Shown: positions 25,880 through 34,491 of the stretch, piece by piece | How the letters are laid out: the number at the start of each line of letters is the position of its first letter | How positions within the stretch are numbered: position 1 is the first letter of the stretch | Source of the DNA: Streptomyces glomeratus | GTDB lineage: Bacteria; Actinomycetota; Actinomycetes; Streptomycetales; Streptomycetaceae | Direction of reading: 5' to 3' | NCBI RefSeq assembly: GCF_021462825.1 | Contig: NZ_JAKEEB010000009.1 | Span: forward strand, 1-64,000 | Length of the DNA: 64,000 bases | Notes under the pieces: model-generated | Told to the model about the DNA's origin: nothing | What the model saw: the letters and a program-made list of their open reading frames with translations, nothing else | The model's database searches: none | Made by a program: the position numbers and the translations under genes

Positions 25880-28393
25880 TCACAGCTGGCCGACGTCGGT
25901 CACACGGACAACGGCGCGGCCCTCCGCGTCGGAGGCCGCGAGGTCGATCTCGGCGCTGATGCCCCAGTCGTGATCGCCGCTGGGGTCGGCGAAGGCCTGG
26001 CGGACCCGCCACAGCCCGTTTGCCGGCTCCTCCTCGATCATCAGCAGCTTCGGGCCACGGGCGTCGGGGCCGGTGCCGAGTTCGTCGTACTCGTCCCAGT
26101 ACTTGTCCATGGCCGCGCCCCATGCCTCGGCATCCCAGCCGGCCTCGGCGTCCATCTCGCCGAGTTCCTCGATCTGGTCGAGGGCGGCGAGCTCCACACG
26201 GCGGAACATGGCGTTACGGACCAGGACGCGGAAGGCGCGCGCGTTCGCGGTGACCGGCTTGACCTGGTCGGCCTTCTCCTGGGCCTCCTCAGCCGTCATT
26301 TCCTCCGGGTTGGCCAGCTGCTCCCACTCGTCCAGGAGGCTGGAGTCGACCTGGCGCACCATCTCGCCGAGCCAGGCGATCAGGTCCTCCAGGTCGTCCG
26401 ACTTCAGGTCGTCCGGGACGGTGTGGTCGAGGGCCTTGTAGGCGCTGGCCAGGTAGCGCAGCACGATGCCCTCGGTGCGGGCGAGTTCGTAGAAGGAGAC
26501 GAACTCCGTGAAGGACAGCGCCCGTTCGTACATGTCGCGGATCACCGACTTCGGCGACAGCGGATGGTCGCCGACCCACGGGTGACTCTTGCGGTACGTG
26601 TTGTACGCGTGGGAGAGCAGCTCCTCCAGTGGCTTGGGGTAGGTCACGTCCTGGAGCCGCTCCATGCGCTCCTCGTACTCGACGCCGTCCGCCTTCATCG
26701 CGGCCACGGCCTCACCACGCGCCCGGTTCTGCTGGGCGACCAGGATCTGCCGCGGGTCGTCCAGCGTGGACTCGACCACGGAGACCATGTCCAGAGCGTA
26801 GGAGGGGGACTCGGGGTCGAGAAGTTCGAATGCGGCCAGGGCGAAGGTCGACAGCGGCTGGTTGAGCGCGAAGTCCTGCTGGAGATCGACGGTGAGGCGC
26901 ACGATACGGCCGGTGGCGTCCGGCTCGTCGAGCTTCTCCACGATTCCGCCGTCCAGCAGCGAGCGGTAGATCGCGATCGCGCGCCGGATGTGCCGCAGCT
27001 GCTGCTTGCGCGGCTCGTGGTTGTCCTCCAGCAGATGGCGCATCGCCTTGAAGGCGTTGCCAGGCCGGGCGATCACCGACAGCAGCATGGTGTGGGTGAC
27101 CCGGAAGCGGGACGTGAGCGGTTCCGGCTCGGACTCGATGAGCTTCTCGAAGGTGTTCTCCGTCCAGCCGACGAAGCCCTCCGGGGCCTTCTTGCGCACC
27201 ACCTTGCGGCGCTTCTTCGGGTCGTCGCCCGCCTTGGCGAGCGCCTTCTCGTTCTCGATGACATGCTCCGGCGCCTGGGCCACGACGAGGCCTGCCGTGT
27301 CGAAGCCCGCACGGCCGGCGCGGCCCGCGATCTGGTGGAACTCACGGGCGCGCAGGGTGCGCACGCGATTTCCGTCGTACTTGGTCAACGCAGTGAACAG
27401 CACCGTCCGGATGGGGACGTTGACGCCGACGCCCAGGGTGTCCGTGCCGCAGATGACCTTCAGCAGACCGGCCTGAGCCAGCTTCTCCACCAGGCGGCGG
27501 TACTTGGGCAGCATGCCGGCGTGATGCACACCAATGCCGTGCCGCACGTAACGCGAGAGGTTGCGACCGAACTTGGTGGTGAAGCGGAAGTTGCCGATCA
27601 GCTCGGCGATCTGGTCCTTCTCCTCCCGCGAGCACATGTTGATGCTCATCAGCGCCTGAGCCCGCTCCACCGCCTGCGCCTGGGTGAAGTGGACGATGTA
27701 GACGGGGGCCTGCCGGGTCTGGAGCAGTTCGGTGAGCGTCTCGGTGAGCGGGGTGCGCCGGTACTCGTACGACAGCGGCACCGGACGGGTCGCCGAGCGG
27801 ACCACCGCCGTGGGGCGGCCGGTGCGGCGGGTGAGGTCCTTCTCGAACATCGAGACGTCGCCGAGCGTCGCCGACATCAGGATGAACTGCGCCTGGGGCA
27901 GTTCGAGGATCGGGATCTGCCAGGCCCAGCCGCGGTCCCCCTCGGCGTAGAAATGGAACTCGTCCATGACGACCTGGCCGACGTCGGCCTGCTTGCCGTC
28001 GCGAAGCGCGATGGACGCGAGGACCTCGGCCGTGCAGCAGATCACCGGGGCGTCGGCGTTGACGGAGGCGTCGCCCGTGAGCATGCCGACGTTCTCGGTG
28101 CCGAAGACCTTGCACAGCTCGAAGAACTTCTCCGAGACGAGCGCCTTGATCGGCGCGGTGTAGAACGTGACCTCGTCCCGGGCGAGCGCCGCGAAGTGGG
28201 CGCCCGCTGCGATCATGCTCTTGCCGGAGCCGGTGGGAGTCGACACGATCACGTTCGCTCCCGAGACCACCTCGATCAGCGCCTCCTCCTGGTGCGGATA
28301 GAGGGTGAGGCCGCGCTCCCCGGCCCACGACTCGAAGGCTTCGTAGAGGGCGTCGGGGTCTGCGGTCTGCGGGAGCTGATCGATGAGGGTCAC
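25880..28393 (-). CDS. DEAD/DEAH-box RNA helicase with C-terminal DUF3516
   Basis: About 837 residues from GTG 28393; upstream sequence is in frame to 28777 but non-homologous. Superfamily 2 motifs appear in order: Walker A TPTGSGKS (about 52-59), TAPIKALVSEK (Ia), DEFHFYAEGDRGWAW (II, about 142), LMSATLGD (III), a VHHAGMLPKYR block, GTDTLGVGVN (V) and QIAGRAGRAGFD (VI, about 354). The DUF3516 C-terminal domain follows. Related to Ski2/Mtr4-like helicases, so RNA unwinding or decay is likely. Operon with tesB. Confidence 0.93.
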   Translation of the reverse strand: MTLIDQLPQTADPDALYEAFESWAGERGLTLYPHQEEALIEVVSGANVIVSTPTGSGKSMIAAGAHFAALARDEVTFYTAPIKALVSEKFFELCKVFGTENVGMLTGDASVNADAPVICCTAEVLASIALRDGKQADVGQVVMDEFHFYAEGDRGWAWQIPILELPQAQFILMSATLGDVSMFEKDLTRRTGRPTAVVRSATRPVPLSYEYRRTPLTETLTELLQTRQAPVYIVHFTQAQAVERAQALMSINMCSREEKDQIAELIGNFRFTTKFGRNLSRYVRHGIGVHHAGMLPKYRRLVEKLAQAGLLKVICGTDTLGVGVNVPIRTVLFTALTKYDGNRVRTLRAREFHQIAGRAGRAGFDTAGLVVAQAPEHVIENEKALAKAGDDPKKRRKVVRKKAPEGFVGWTENTFEKLIESEPEPLTSRFRVTHTMLLSVIARPGNAFKAMRHLLEDNHEPRKQQLRHIRRAIAIYRSLLDGGIVEKLDEPDATGRIVRLTVDLQQDFALNQPLSTFALAAFELLDPESPSYALDMVSVVESTLDDPRQILVAQQNRARGEAVAAMKADGVEYEERMERLQDVTYPKPLEELLSHAYNTYRKSHPWVGDHPLSPKSVIRDMYERALSFTEFVSFYELARTEGIVLRYLASAYKALDHTVPDDLKSDDLEDLIAWLGEMVRQVDSSLLDEWEQLANPEEMTAEEAQEKADQVKPVTANARAFRVLVRNAMFRRVELAALDQIEELGEMDAEAGWDAEAWGAAMDKYWDEYDELGTGPDARGPKLLMIEEEPANGLWRVRQAFADPSGDHDWGISAEIDLAASDAEGRAVVRVTDVGQL

Positions 28394-28538
28394 GCCCCCA
28401 TCTTGCCTGGCCTCCCACCCGATGGGGGAATCGGATGTCCCCCCGAAGATCACGAACGCTACGCTGTGGCGCCGATGACGCGTCAGCGCACGGCGGCAAC
28501 CGGGAAGCGCTGCAAAAGGAATGGGGCGGGAAGCGGCC

Positions 28539-29333
28539 ATGATGGGACCAGCACACTCACTGTCGGGAGCCGCGGCCTGGCTCGGGGTGGGGGCGGCCGC
28601 CGCGGCGGCCGGGCACCCGATGCCCTGGCCGGTGCTCCTAGTCGGCGCGCTGATCTGCGCAGGTGCCGCCCTGGCCCCGGACCTGGACCACAAGGCGGCC
28701 ACCATCTCGCGGGCCTTCGGCCCCCTCTCCCGCTGGGTCTGCGAGATCGTCGACAAGCTGTCGTACGCCGTGTACAAGGCGACCAGGAAACAGGGCGACG
28801 CGCGCCGGACCGGCGGTCACCGCACGCTCACCCACACCTGGCTGTGGGCTGTGCTGATCGGCGGGGGCACCTCGGTCGCGGCCATCACCGGCGGACGGTG
28901 GGCGGTGCTGGCCATCCTCTTCGCGCATATGGTGCTGGCCATCGAGGGGCTGCTGTGGCGGGCGGCGCGCGGTTCGAGCAGCGATGTGCTGGTGTGGCTG
29001 CTGGCCGCGACGAGCGCCTGGATCCTTGCGGGCATACTCGACAAACCGGGCAATGGCTCGGACTGGCTGTTCACCGCGCCCGGCCAGCAGTACCTGTGGC
29101 TCGGCCTGCCGATCGTCCTGGGCGCGCTGGTCCACGACATCGGGGACGCGCTGACGGTCTCCGGCTGCCCGATCCTCTGGCCGATACCGGTGGGCCGCAA
29201 GCGCTGGTACCCGGTGGGCCCGCCCAAGGTGATGCGGTTCCGGGCCGGCAGCTGGGTCGAGCTGAAGGTGCTGATGCCGGTGTTCATGCTCCTCGGCGGG
29301 GTCGGCTGCGCGGCGGCGCTCAACGTCATCTGA
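28539..29333 (+). CDS. Membrane-bound metal-dependent hydrolase (YdjM/YfhO-like)
   Basis: About 264 residues from ATG 28539 (GGGAAG before it); an ATG at 28521 would overlap its own weak ribosome binding site. Matches the YdjM family (PF04307): N-terminal GPAHSLSGAAAW, the acidic-His motif ALAPDLDHKAATISRAFGPL, then GGHRTLTHTWL. Several hydrophobic helices and a VHDIGDALTVSGCPILWPIP segment follow. The His/Asp pattern suggests a metal site at the membrane. Diverges from the helicase-tesB unit. Confidence 0.87.
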   Translation: MMGPAHSLSGAAAWLGVGAAAAAAGHPMPWPVLLVGALICAGAALAPDLDHKAATISRAFGPLSRWVCEIVDKLSYAVYKATRKQGDARRTGGHRTLTHTWLWAVLIGGGTSVAAITGGRWAVLAILFAHMVLAIEGLLWRAARGSSSDVLVWLLAATSAWILAGILDKPGNGSDWLFTAPGQQYLWLGLPIVLGALVHDIGDALTVSGCPILWPIPVGRKRWYPVGPPKVMRFRAGSWVELKVLMPVFMLLGGVGCAAALNVI

Positions 29334-29364
29334 GAGCTGCCCCGGCACGGTGGCGTTCGCCTTG

Positions 29365-29425
29365 CCCGTCGTCGGGGCCTGGCGGCGCGCCGTCGTGGTT
29401 CGTCGGCCCGTCGTCGGGGCCTGGC
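29365..29425. repeat. Imperfect 42-bp-period repeat
   Basis: CCCGTCGTCGGGGCCTGGC occurs at 29365-29383 and again at 29407-29425, followed by degenerate GTCGGCCCG iterations to about 29475. It lies in a 265-bp intergenic region with no supported gene, between the hydrolase and rpmE2. Confidence 0.6.
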
Positions 29426-29599
29426 AGCCGACCGTTCTGGTCCGTCGGCCCGCTGGCGTGGTCTGTCGGCCCGGCCCCGGGCCCTGCCGCTCGTGCCCGG
29501 CCCTCCGGCTGCCGGTGCGCCACGCGCGACACCGCAGGCGCGTCGGCGCGGGCCCACCTGCGGCCGAGCCGGTGGGCCTGGGCCGCTCAGCGGGCCGGC

Positions 29600-29875
29600 T
29601 CAGCCCGTCTCGTTCCCCTCGGCCGTCCGTCCCGCGCCGCCGTACCGCCGTTCGAACCGCGCGACCCGCCCCTCCGAGTCCACCGTCCGTGCCTTGCCCG
29701 TGTAGAAGGGATGGCTCTCGGACGAGATCTCGACATCCACGACCGGGTAGGTCTCGCCGTCATCCCACTCGATGGTCTGGTCGCTGGTCGCGGTGGACCG
29801 GGTGAGGAAGGCGTATCCGGCGGAGCGGTCGCGGAAGACCACAGGGTGGTAGTCGGGGTGCTTGTCCTGCTGCAT
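29600..29875 (-). CDS. rpmE2: 50S ribosomal protein L31 type B
   Basis: 91 residues: [20 protein letters not shown] at the N-terminus and [20 protein letters not shown] in the middle are hallmarks of L31. It lacks the CxxC zinc-ligand pairs of type A, so it is the zinc-independent paralogue normally induced by zinc starvation through Zur. GAGGAG precedes the ATG. I could not find a Zur-type palindrome in the 33 bp to the upstream DUF5709 gene, so it may be transcribed from that gene's promoter. Slightly acidic C-terminal tail. Confidence 0.93.
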   Translation of the reverse strand: MQQDKHPDYHPVVFRDRSAGYAFLTRSTATSDQTIEWDDGETYPVVDVEISSESHPFYTGKARTVDSEGRVARFERRYGGAGRTAEGNETG

Positions 29876-29908
29876 GGCTGCTCCTCGGGTGGGGCGGACG
29901 CCGATGGG

Positions 29909-30373
29909 TCAGCCGTACTCCTCGTCGACGATGTGCACGGCCGCCTCCTCCGCCGAGGCCGCGGCGCCGTCGATGCCGACATCGCTGGCGATCAGCCCGC
30001 TCTCCTCGTCCTCGTGCGCCCCTTCGTCGGGGGCGACGAGACGGCCGGAGCGGGGGCCGCCGACCTCGTTGTCCAGGGGTTCGCCGTCCCCGTCGGCCCA
30101 GTCCCCGATGTCGTCGCCGTCCGGGACCGAGATGTCGGGGACCTCCTCGGCGAGGCGCTGGTCCAGCGTTTCGCCGGAGTGCCCCTCGGCCGCGGTCACG
30201 CCGACATGGTCCACCGCCCACGGCCGCTCCGGGGGCGACCAGCCGCGATCGAGCGGGTTGCTCACTCCGTCGTTCTCCAGGGTGTCCTCGGCGTCGAGCA
30301 GCCCCGCGTCGTCCTGCACCTCGGATCCGTCGGGCTGGTAGACGTCGTCACCCCAACCGTCGGTGCTGTCCAC
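29909..30373 (-). CDS. DUF5709-family acidic protein
   Basis: 154 residues from GTG 30373, 7 nt after GGAGG. Strongly acidic and Gly-rich, with WGDDVYQPDGSEVQDDAGLL at the start, LDQRLAEEVPD in the middle and ASAEEAAVHIVDEE at the end. This fits the actinobacterial DUF5709 family. No signal or membrane segment. It lies 33 bp upstream of rpmE2 on the same strand. Function unknown. Confidence 0.8.
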   Translation of the reverse strand: MDSTDGWGDDVYQPDGSEVQDDAGLLDAEDTLENDGVSNPLDRGWSPPERPWAVDHVGVTAAEGHSGETLDQRLAEEVPDISVPDGDDIGDWADGDGEPLDNEVGGPRSGRLVAPDEGAHEDEESGLIASDVGIDGAAASAEEAAVHIVDEEYG

Positions 30374-30642
30374 GGGTTACCTCCAGGTGTCGGGACGGAC
30401 CGGGCGCCACCGCACGGCGGCGGACACGGTGACTGCCGGGCGCGGGCCACGCCGTACGGAACCGGAGGGTTCGGGGCACGGCCCCCTGCCGCTGCCGAGA
30501 TCCAGCCTTCCACCCCCCGTCGCCACTGCGCAACGGCAGGGGTGACGCGGCGGTGTGGGGCCTGGGAGGAGGCCGGCACGGCCGGTGGGGAACCGGCACC
30601 GGGGCCACCCTCCGCAGGGCGCCGATGCGCGGCGTGCAGGGG

Positions 30643-32424
30643 TCAGCCGTGCCAGGACCGCCACAGCGCCGCGTACGCCCCGTCCGCGGCGACCAGGTCG
30701 TCGTGGCTGCCCAGCTCGCTGATCCGTCCGTCCTCGACGACGGCGATCACATCGGCGTCGTGGGCCGTGTGCAGCCGGTGGGCGATCGCGACGACCGTCC
30801 GGCCGTCCAGGACCCGGGCCAGCGAGCGCTCCAGATGGCGGGCCGCACGCGGGTCCAGCAGGGAGGTCGCCTCGTCCAGGACCAGGGTGTGCGGATCGGC
30901 GAGCACCAGCCGGGCCAGAGCGATCTGCTGTGCCTGCGCCGGGGTGAGCGCCAGGCCGCCCGAGCCCACCTCGGTGTCCAGGCCGTCGTCGAGGGCGCGT
31001 GCCCAGCCGCCCGCGTCCACCGCGGCCAGCGCGGCCCACAGCTCGGCGTCGACGGCGTGGGTGCGTGCCAGGAGCAGGTTGTCGCGCAGGGAGCCCACGA
31101 AGACGTGGTGCTCCTGGTTGACGAGGGCCACGTGCGAGCGCACGCGCTCCGCCGGCATCCGGGACAGTTCGGCGCCGCCGAGGGTGATCCGGCCCTCGCG
31201 GGGCGCATAGATCCCGGCGAGCAGCCGGCCCAGCGTGGACTTGCCCGCGCCGGAGGGCCCGACGAGGGCGAGCCGGGTGCCGGGCGCGACGTTCAGGGAG
31301 ACGCGGTGCAGTACCTCGACTCCCGGGAGGTAGCCGAAGCGCACCTCGTCGGCCTCGACGTCCCGCCCGTCGGGGGCCACCGACGGGTCACCCGCCTGCG
31401 GCTCGATGTCCCGCACCCCGACCAGCCGGGCCAGCGACACCTGGGCGACCTGTAGCTCGTCGTACCAGCGAAGGATCAGGCCGACCGGGTCGACGAGCAT
31501 CTGCGCGATAAGCGCGCCCGTCGTCAGCTGGCCGACGTCGATCCAGCCCCGCAGGACGAACACGCCGCCGATCATCAGAACCGAGCACAGGACCGTGACA
31601 TGCGTGATGTTGATGACCGGGAAGAGCACCGACCGCAGCCAGAGGGTGTACCGCTCCCAGGCCGTCCACTCCCTGATCCGCCGGTTCGACAGCTCGATGC
31701 GCCGGGTGCCGAGCCGGTGGGCCTCCACGGTCCGTCCGGCGTCCACGGTCTCGGCGAGGACGGCGGCCACGGCGGCGTATCCGGCGGCCTCCGAGCGGTA
31801 GGCCGAGGGGGCGCGCCTGAAGTACCAGCGGCAGCCGATCACCAGCAGGGGCACCGCGACGAGGACGGCCGGGGCGAGCGCGGGAGCCGTGACGGTCAGA
31901 CCGCCGAGCAGCAGGGCCGCCCACACCACGCCGATGGCCAGTTGCGGCACGGCCTCGCGCATCGCGTTGGCCAGCCGGTCGATGTCGGTGGTGATCCGGG
32001 ACAGCAGATCGCCGGTCCCGGCCCGCTCCAGTACCCCCGGCGGCAGCCCCACCGCCCGCACCAGGAAGTCCTCACGCAGATCGGCGAGCATGCGTTCGCC
32101 GAGGACGGCCCCGCGCAGGCGCACCAGCCGTACGAACACGGCCTGGACCACCAGGGCGAGGGCGAAGAGCGCGGCGGTGCGCTCCAGATGAAGGTCGCGC
32201 GCGCCGCCCGACAGGCGTTCCACGAGGCCGCCCAGCAGGTAGGGACCCGCCATCGACGCGATGACGGAGACCGTGTTGACGGCGATCAGGAGCAGGAAGG
32301 CCCGGCGGTGCCGGCGGAACAGTTCGGCCACATAGGCGCGTACGGTCGCGGGGGCGCCGACCGGCAGCGTGCTCGCCGCCGTCGGGGCCGCCGGGTCGTA
32401 GGCCGGTGGCGCAACGCCGATCAT
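30643..32424 (-). CDS. ABC exporter half-transporter B (intact Walker A, degenerate signature)
   Basis: 593 residues: a six-helix type IV transmembrane domain (about 40-320) fused to an ATPase domain. Walker A is intact (GPSGAGKST), Walker B is HTLVLDEATSLLD, and the H-loop His is present (VVAIAHRL). The ABC signature is degenerate: LTPAQAQQ instead of LSGGQ. The gene overlaps the partner half-transporter by ATGA (32421-32424), so the two should form an obligate heterodimer. It pairs functionally with the other half, whose signature is intact but whose Walker A is lost. Substrate unknown; lipid, drug or peptide export is plausible. Confidence 0.92.
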   Translation of the reverse strand: MIGVAPPAYDPAAPTAASTLPVGAPATVRAYVAELFRRHRRAFLLLIAVNTVSVIASMAGPYLLGGLVERLSGGARDLHLERTAALFALALVVQAVFVRLVRLRGAVLGERMLADLREDFLVRAVGLPPGVLERAGTGDLLSRITTDIDRLANAMREAVPQLAIGVVWAALLLGGLTVTAPALAPAVLVAVPLLVIGCRWYFRRAPSAYRSEAAGYAAVAAVLAETVDAGRTVEAHRLGTRRIELSNRRIREWTAWERYTLWLRSVLFPVINITHVTVLCSVLMIGGVFVLRGWIDVGQLTTGALIAQMLVDPVGLILRWYDELQVAQVSLARLVGVRDIEPQAGDPSVAPDGRDVEADEVRFGYLPGVEVLHRVSLNVAPGTRLALVGPSGAGKSTLGRLLAGIYAPREGRITLGGAELSRMPAERVRSHVALVNQEHHVFVGSLRDNLLLARTHAVDAELWAALAAVDAGGWARALDDGLDTEVGSGGLALTPAQAQQIALARLVLADPHTLVLDEATSLLDPRAARHLERSLARVLDGRTVVAIAHRLHTAHDADVIAVVEDGRISELGSHDDLVAADGAYAALWRSWHG

Positions 32425-34256
32425 GCGCTCTCCTCGATTCCTTCCAGCTCGTCCAGCTCGTCCAGCTCGTCCAGCTCTTCCAGTTCGACGAGCACGTCGT
32501 TGGGTGCGGCGGCTTCGGCGTCGGTCTCCCGGGTCACGACCGCGCGGTACCGGGGCTCGCTGCGCAGCAGGTCACGGTGCAGACCGACCGCCGCTACCAC
32601 GCCTTCGTGCACCAGCACGACGGGGTCCGCATGGTCCAGGAGCAGCGGCGACGAGGTGAACACGACCGTGGTACGGCCTGCCCGCAGCTTCCGGATCCCC
32701 TCGGCGATCCGCGCCTCGGTGTGCGAGTCGACGGCCGACGTCGGTTCGTCCAGGACGAGAACCTGCGGGTCGGTGATCAGCGACCGGGCCAGGGCGAGCC
32801 GCTGGCGCTGGCCTCCGGACAGCGACCGGCCGCGCTCGGTGATCCGCGCCTCCATCGGGTCCGCGGCCCCCGGTGACCCCTGTACGAGGGCGTCCAGAAC
32901 ATCGCCGCACTGCGCGGCGGCCAGCGCCTCCCGGGCGCCGACCGTGCCCGAGGCCGGTACGTCGAGCAGTTCGCGCAGAGTGCCCGACAACAGCACCGGG
33001 TCCTTGTCCTGGACGAGGACCGCCGTGCGGGCGGAGTCGAGCGGCAGCCGGTCCAGCGGCACACCGCCCAGAAGCACCGAGACGTCCGTCTCCGCCCGCT
33101 CCGCGGGGTGTCCGCCCAGCCGTTCGGCCAGCACGCCCGCCGCGTCCGGGTCGCCGCAGACCACGGCCGTGAGCCGCCCTGCGGGCGCGAGCAGTCCGGT
33201 CCGCGGGTCGTACAGGTCCCCCTCCGGTACGCCGGCCTCGTGGGAACCGGTGGGTTCCGTGGCCCGTTGCAGCGCCAGCACCCGGGCCGCACGCCGGGCG
33301 GACGGCCGTGAGAAGGAGTACGCCATGGCGATCTCCTCGAAGTGCCGCAGCGGGTAGGTGAGCAGCATGACGGCGCTGTACACGGTGACCAGCTCACCCA
33401 CGGCGATCCGGCCCTCCTGCGCCAGCTGCACGCCGCGCCAGACGACCGCGATCATCAGCAGCCCCGGAAGCAGCACCTGGATCGCCGAGATCAGCGACCA
33501 CATCCTGGCGCTTCGCACGGCCGCGGTGCGGACCTCCTGGGAGGCCCTGCGGTAGCGCTCCAGGAACAGTTCCTCGCCGCCGATGCCCCGCAGCACCCTC
33601 AGACCCGCGACGGTGTCCGAGGCCAGTTCGGTGGCCCGGCCCGCCTTCTCGCGCTGGGTGTCGGCCCGCCGGGTCGCCCGGGGCAGCAGCGGCAGCACGG
33701 CGAGCGCCAGCACCGGCACGCCCACGGCCACGATGACACCGAGCGCGGGCTGGTACAGGACGAGCCCGACGCAGACCGCCACGACGGTGAGGGCCGCCGC
33801 GCTGAAGCGGGAGGCGGCCTCCACGAACCAGCCGATCTTCTCGACGTCGCCGGTGGACACGGCGACGACCTCACCGGCCGCGACACGTCGGGTCAGGGCG
33901 GAGCCGAGCTGGGCCGTCCGGCGGGCCAGGAGCTGCTGGACCCGCGCGGCCGCGGTGATCCAGTTGGTGACCGCGGTGCGGTGCAGCATGGTGTCGCCCA
34001 GCGCGATGCCCGCGCCGCACAGCACAAGCAGCCCTCCGGTGAGAGCGAGCCGGACGCCTGAGCGATCGACGACCGCCTGGACGGCGAGACCGACACAGAA
34101 CGGCATTCCCGAGACGGACATGAAGTGCAGCAGCCCCCAGGCGAGTGCCTTGAGCTGTCCGCCGAGTTGGTTCCGGCCGAGCCACCACAGGAATCGGGGA
34201 CCCGAGCGGGCGTCCGGTACACCCGGGTCGGGATACGGAAGGTCTTGAATCTGCAT
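32421..34256 (-). CDS. ABC exporter half-transporter A (lost Walker A, intact signature)
   Basis: About 611 residues from ATG 34256. Transmembrane domain at about 25-330, then an ATPase domain where the P-loop reads VVCGDPDAAGVLAERLGG, with no GKS/T. The H-loop His is replaced (VVFTSSPLLLD). Signature GRSLSGGQRQRLALARSL and Walker B VLVLDEPTSAVD are intact. So this half supplies the signature and half B supplies the P-loop of the single working ATP site. The C-terminus ends in an acidic ELDELDELDELE repeat encoded by a 9-bp tandem repeat just before the overlap with half B. Confidence 0.92.
   Translation of the reverse strand: MQIQDLPYPDPGVPDARSGPRFLWWLGRNQLGGQLKALAWGLLHFMSVSGMPFCVGLAVQAVVDRSGVRLALTGGLLVLCGAGIALGDTMLHRTAVTNWITAAARVQQLLARRTAQLGSALTRRVAAGEVVAVSTGDVEKIGWFVEAASRFSAAALTVVAVCVGLVLYQPALGVIVAVGVPVLALAVLPLLPRATRRADTQREKAGRATELASDTVAGLRVLRGIGGEELFLERYRRASQEVRTAAVRSARMWSLISAIQVLLPGLLMIAVVWRGVQLAQEGRIAVGELVTVYSAVMLLTYPLRHFEEIAMAYSFSRPSARRAARVLALQRATEPTGSHEAGVPEGDLYDPRTGLLAPAGRLTAVVCGDPDAAGVLAERLGGHPAERAETDVSVLLGGVPLDRLPLDSARTAVLVQDKDPVLLSGTLRELLDVPASGTVGAREALAAAQCGDVLDALVQGSPGAADPMEARITERGRSLSGGQRQRLALARSLITDPQVLVLDEPTSAVDSHTEARIAEGIRKLRAGRTTVVFTSSPLLLDHADPVVLVHEGVVAAVGLHRDLLRSEPRYRAVVTRETDAEAAAPNDVLVELEELDELDELDELEGIEESA
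32445..32480. repeat. 9-bp tandem repeat encoding an acidic tail
   Basis: CTCGTCCAG repeated about four times on the plus strand, encoding Glu-Leu-Asp units at the C-terminus of half-transporter A. The 3-residue period makes copy number changes frame-neutral. Confidence 0.8.
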
Positions 34257-34462
34257 GGCGTCCCAGCGGCTCGAGTCAGGGATTGGACGGGGCTGCGGTG
34301 CGGTGCACGGGTCGGCGCGTGTCCCCGCACGTCGCGCGGGCCCGTGACAAGCCGTGACAGAGTCGCCTCGGAGGGTGGGTGAAGGCAAACGGTTTTCCCG
34401 CTCGGACGACCGGATCCGGCCCCTGTGGCAGGCGGGTGAAAAGCCGGGACAGGAACGCACTT

Positions 34463-34491
34463 ATTAACAAGATAATGTGACGATATGTCGC
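34463..34491 (+). promoter_or_regulatory. AT-rich promoter region before the L,D-transpeptidase gene
   Basis: The segment from TTATTAACAAG through GATAATG is conspicuously AT-rich. GATAAT (34471-34476) is a good -10 element 15 bp before the chosen ATG. No clear -35 was found. The reverse strand also has a TAATAA-type element, so the divergent ABC operon may use the same region. Confidence 0.45.

Noticed and set aside
25379..31210. Very long plus-strand open frame
   Set aside because: It runs antisense across the helicase, L31, DUF5709 and ABC genes in a high-GC frame; its composition follows those genes and it has no homology of its own.
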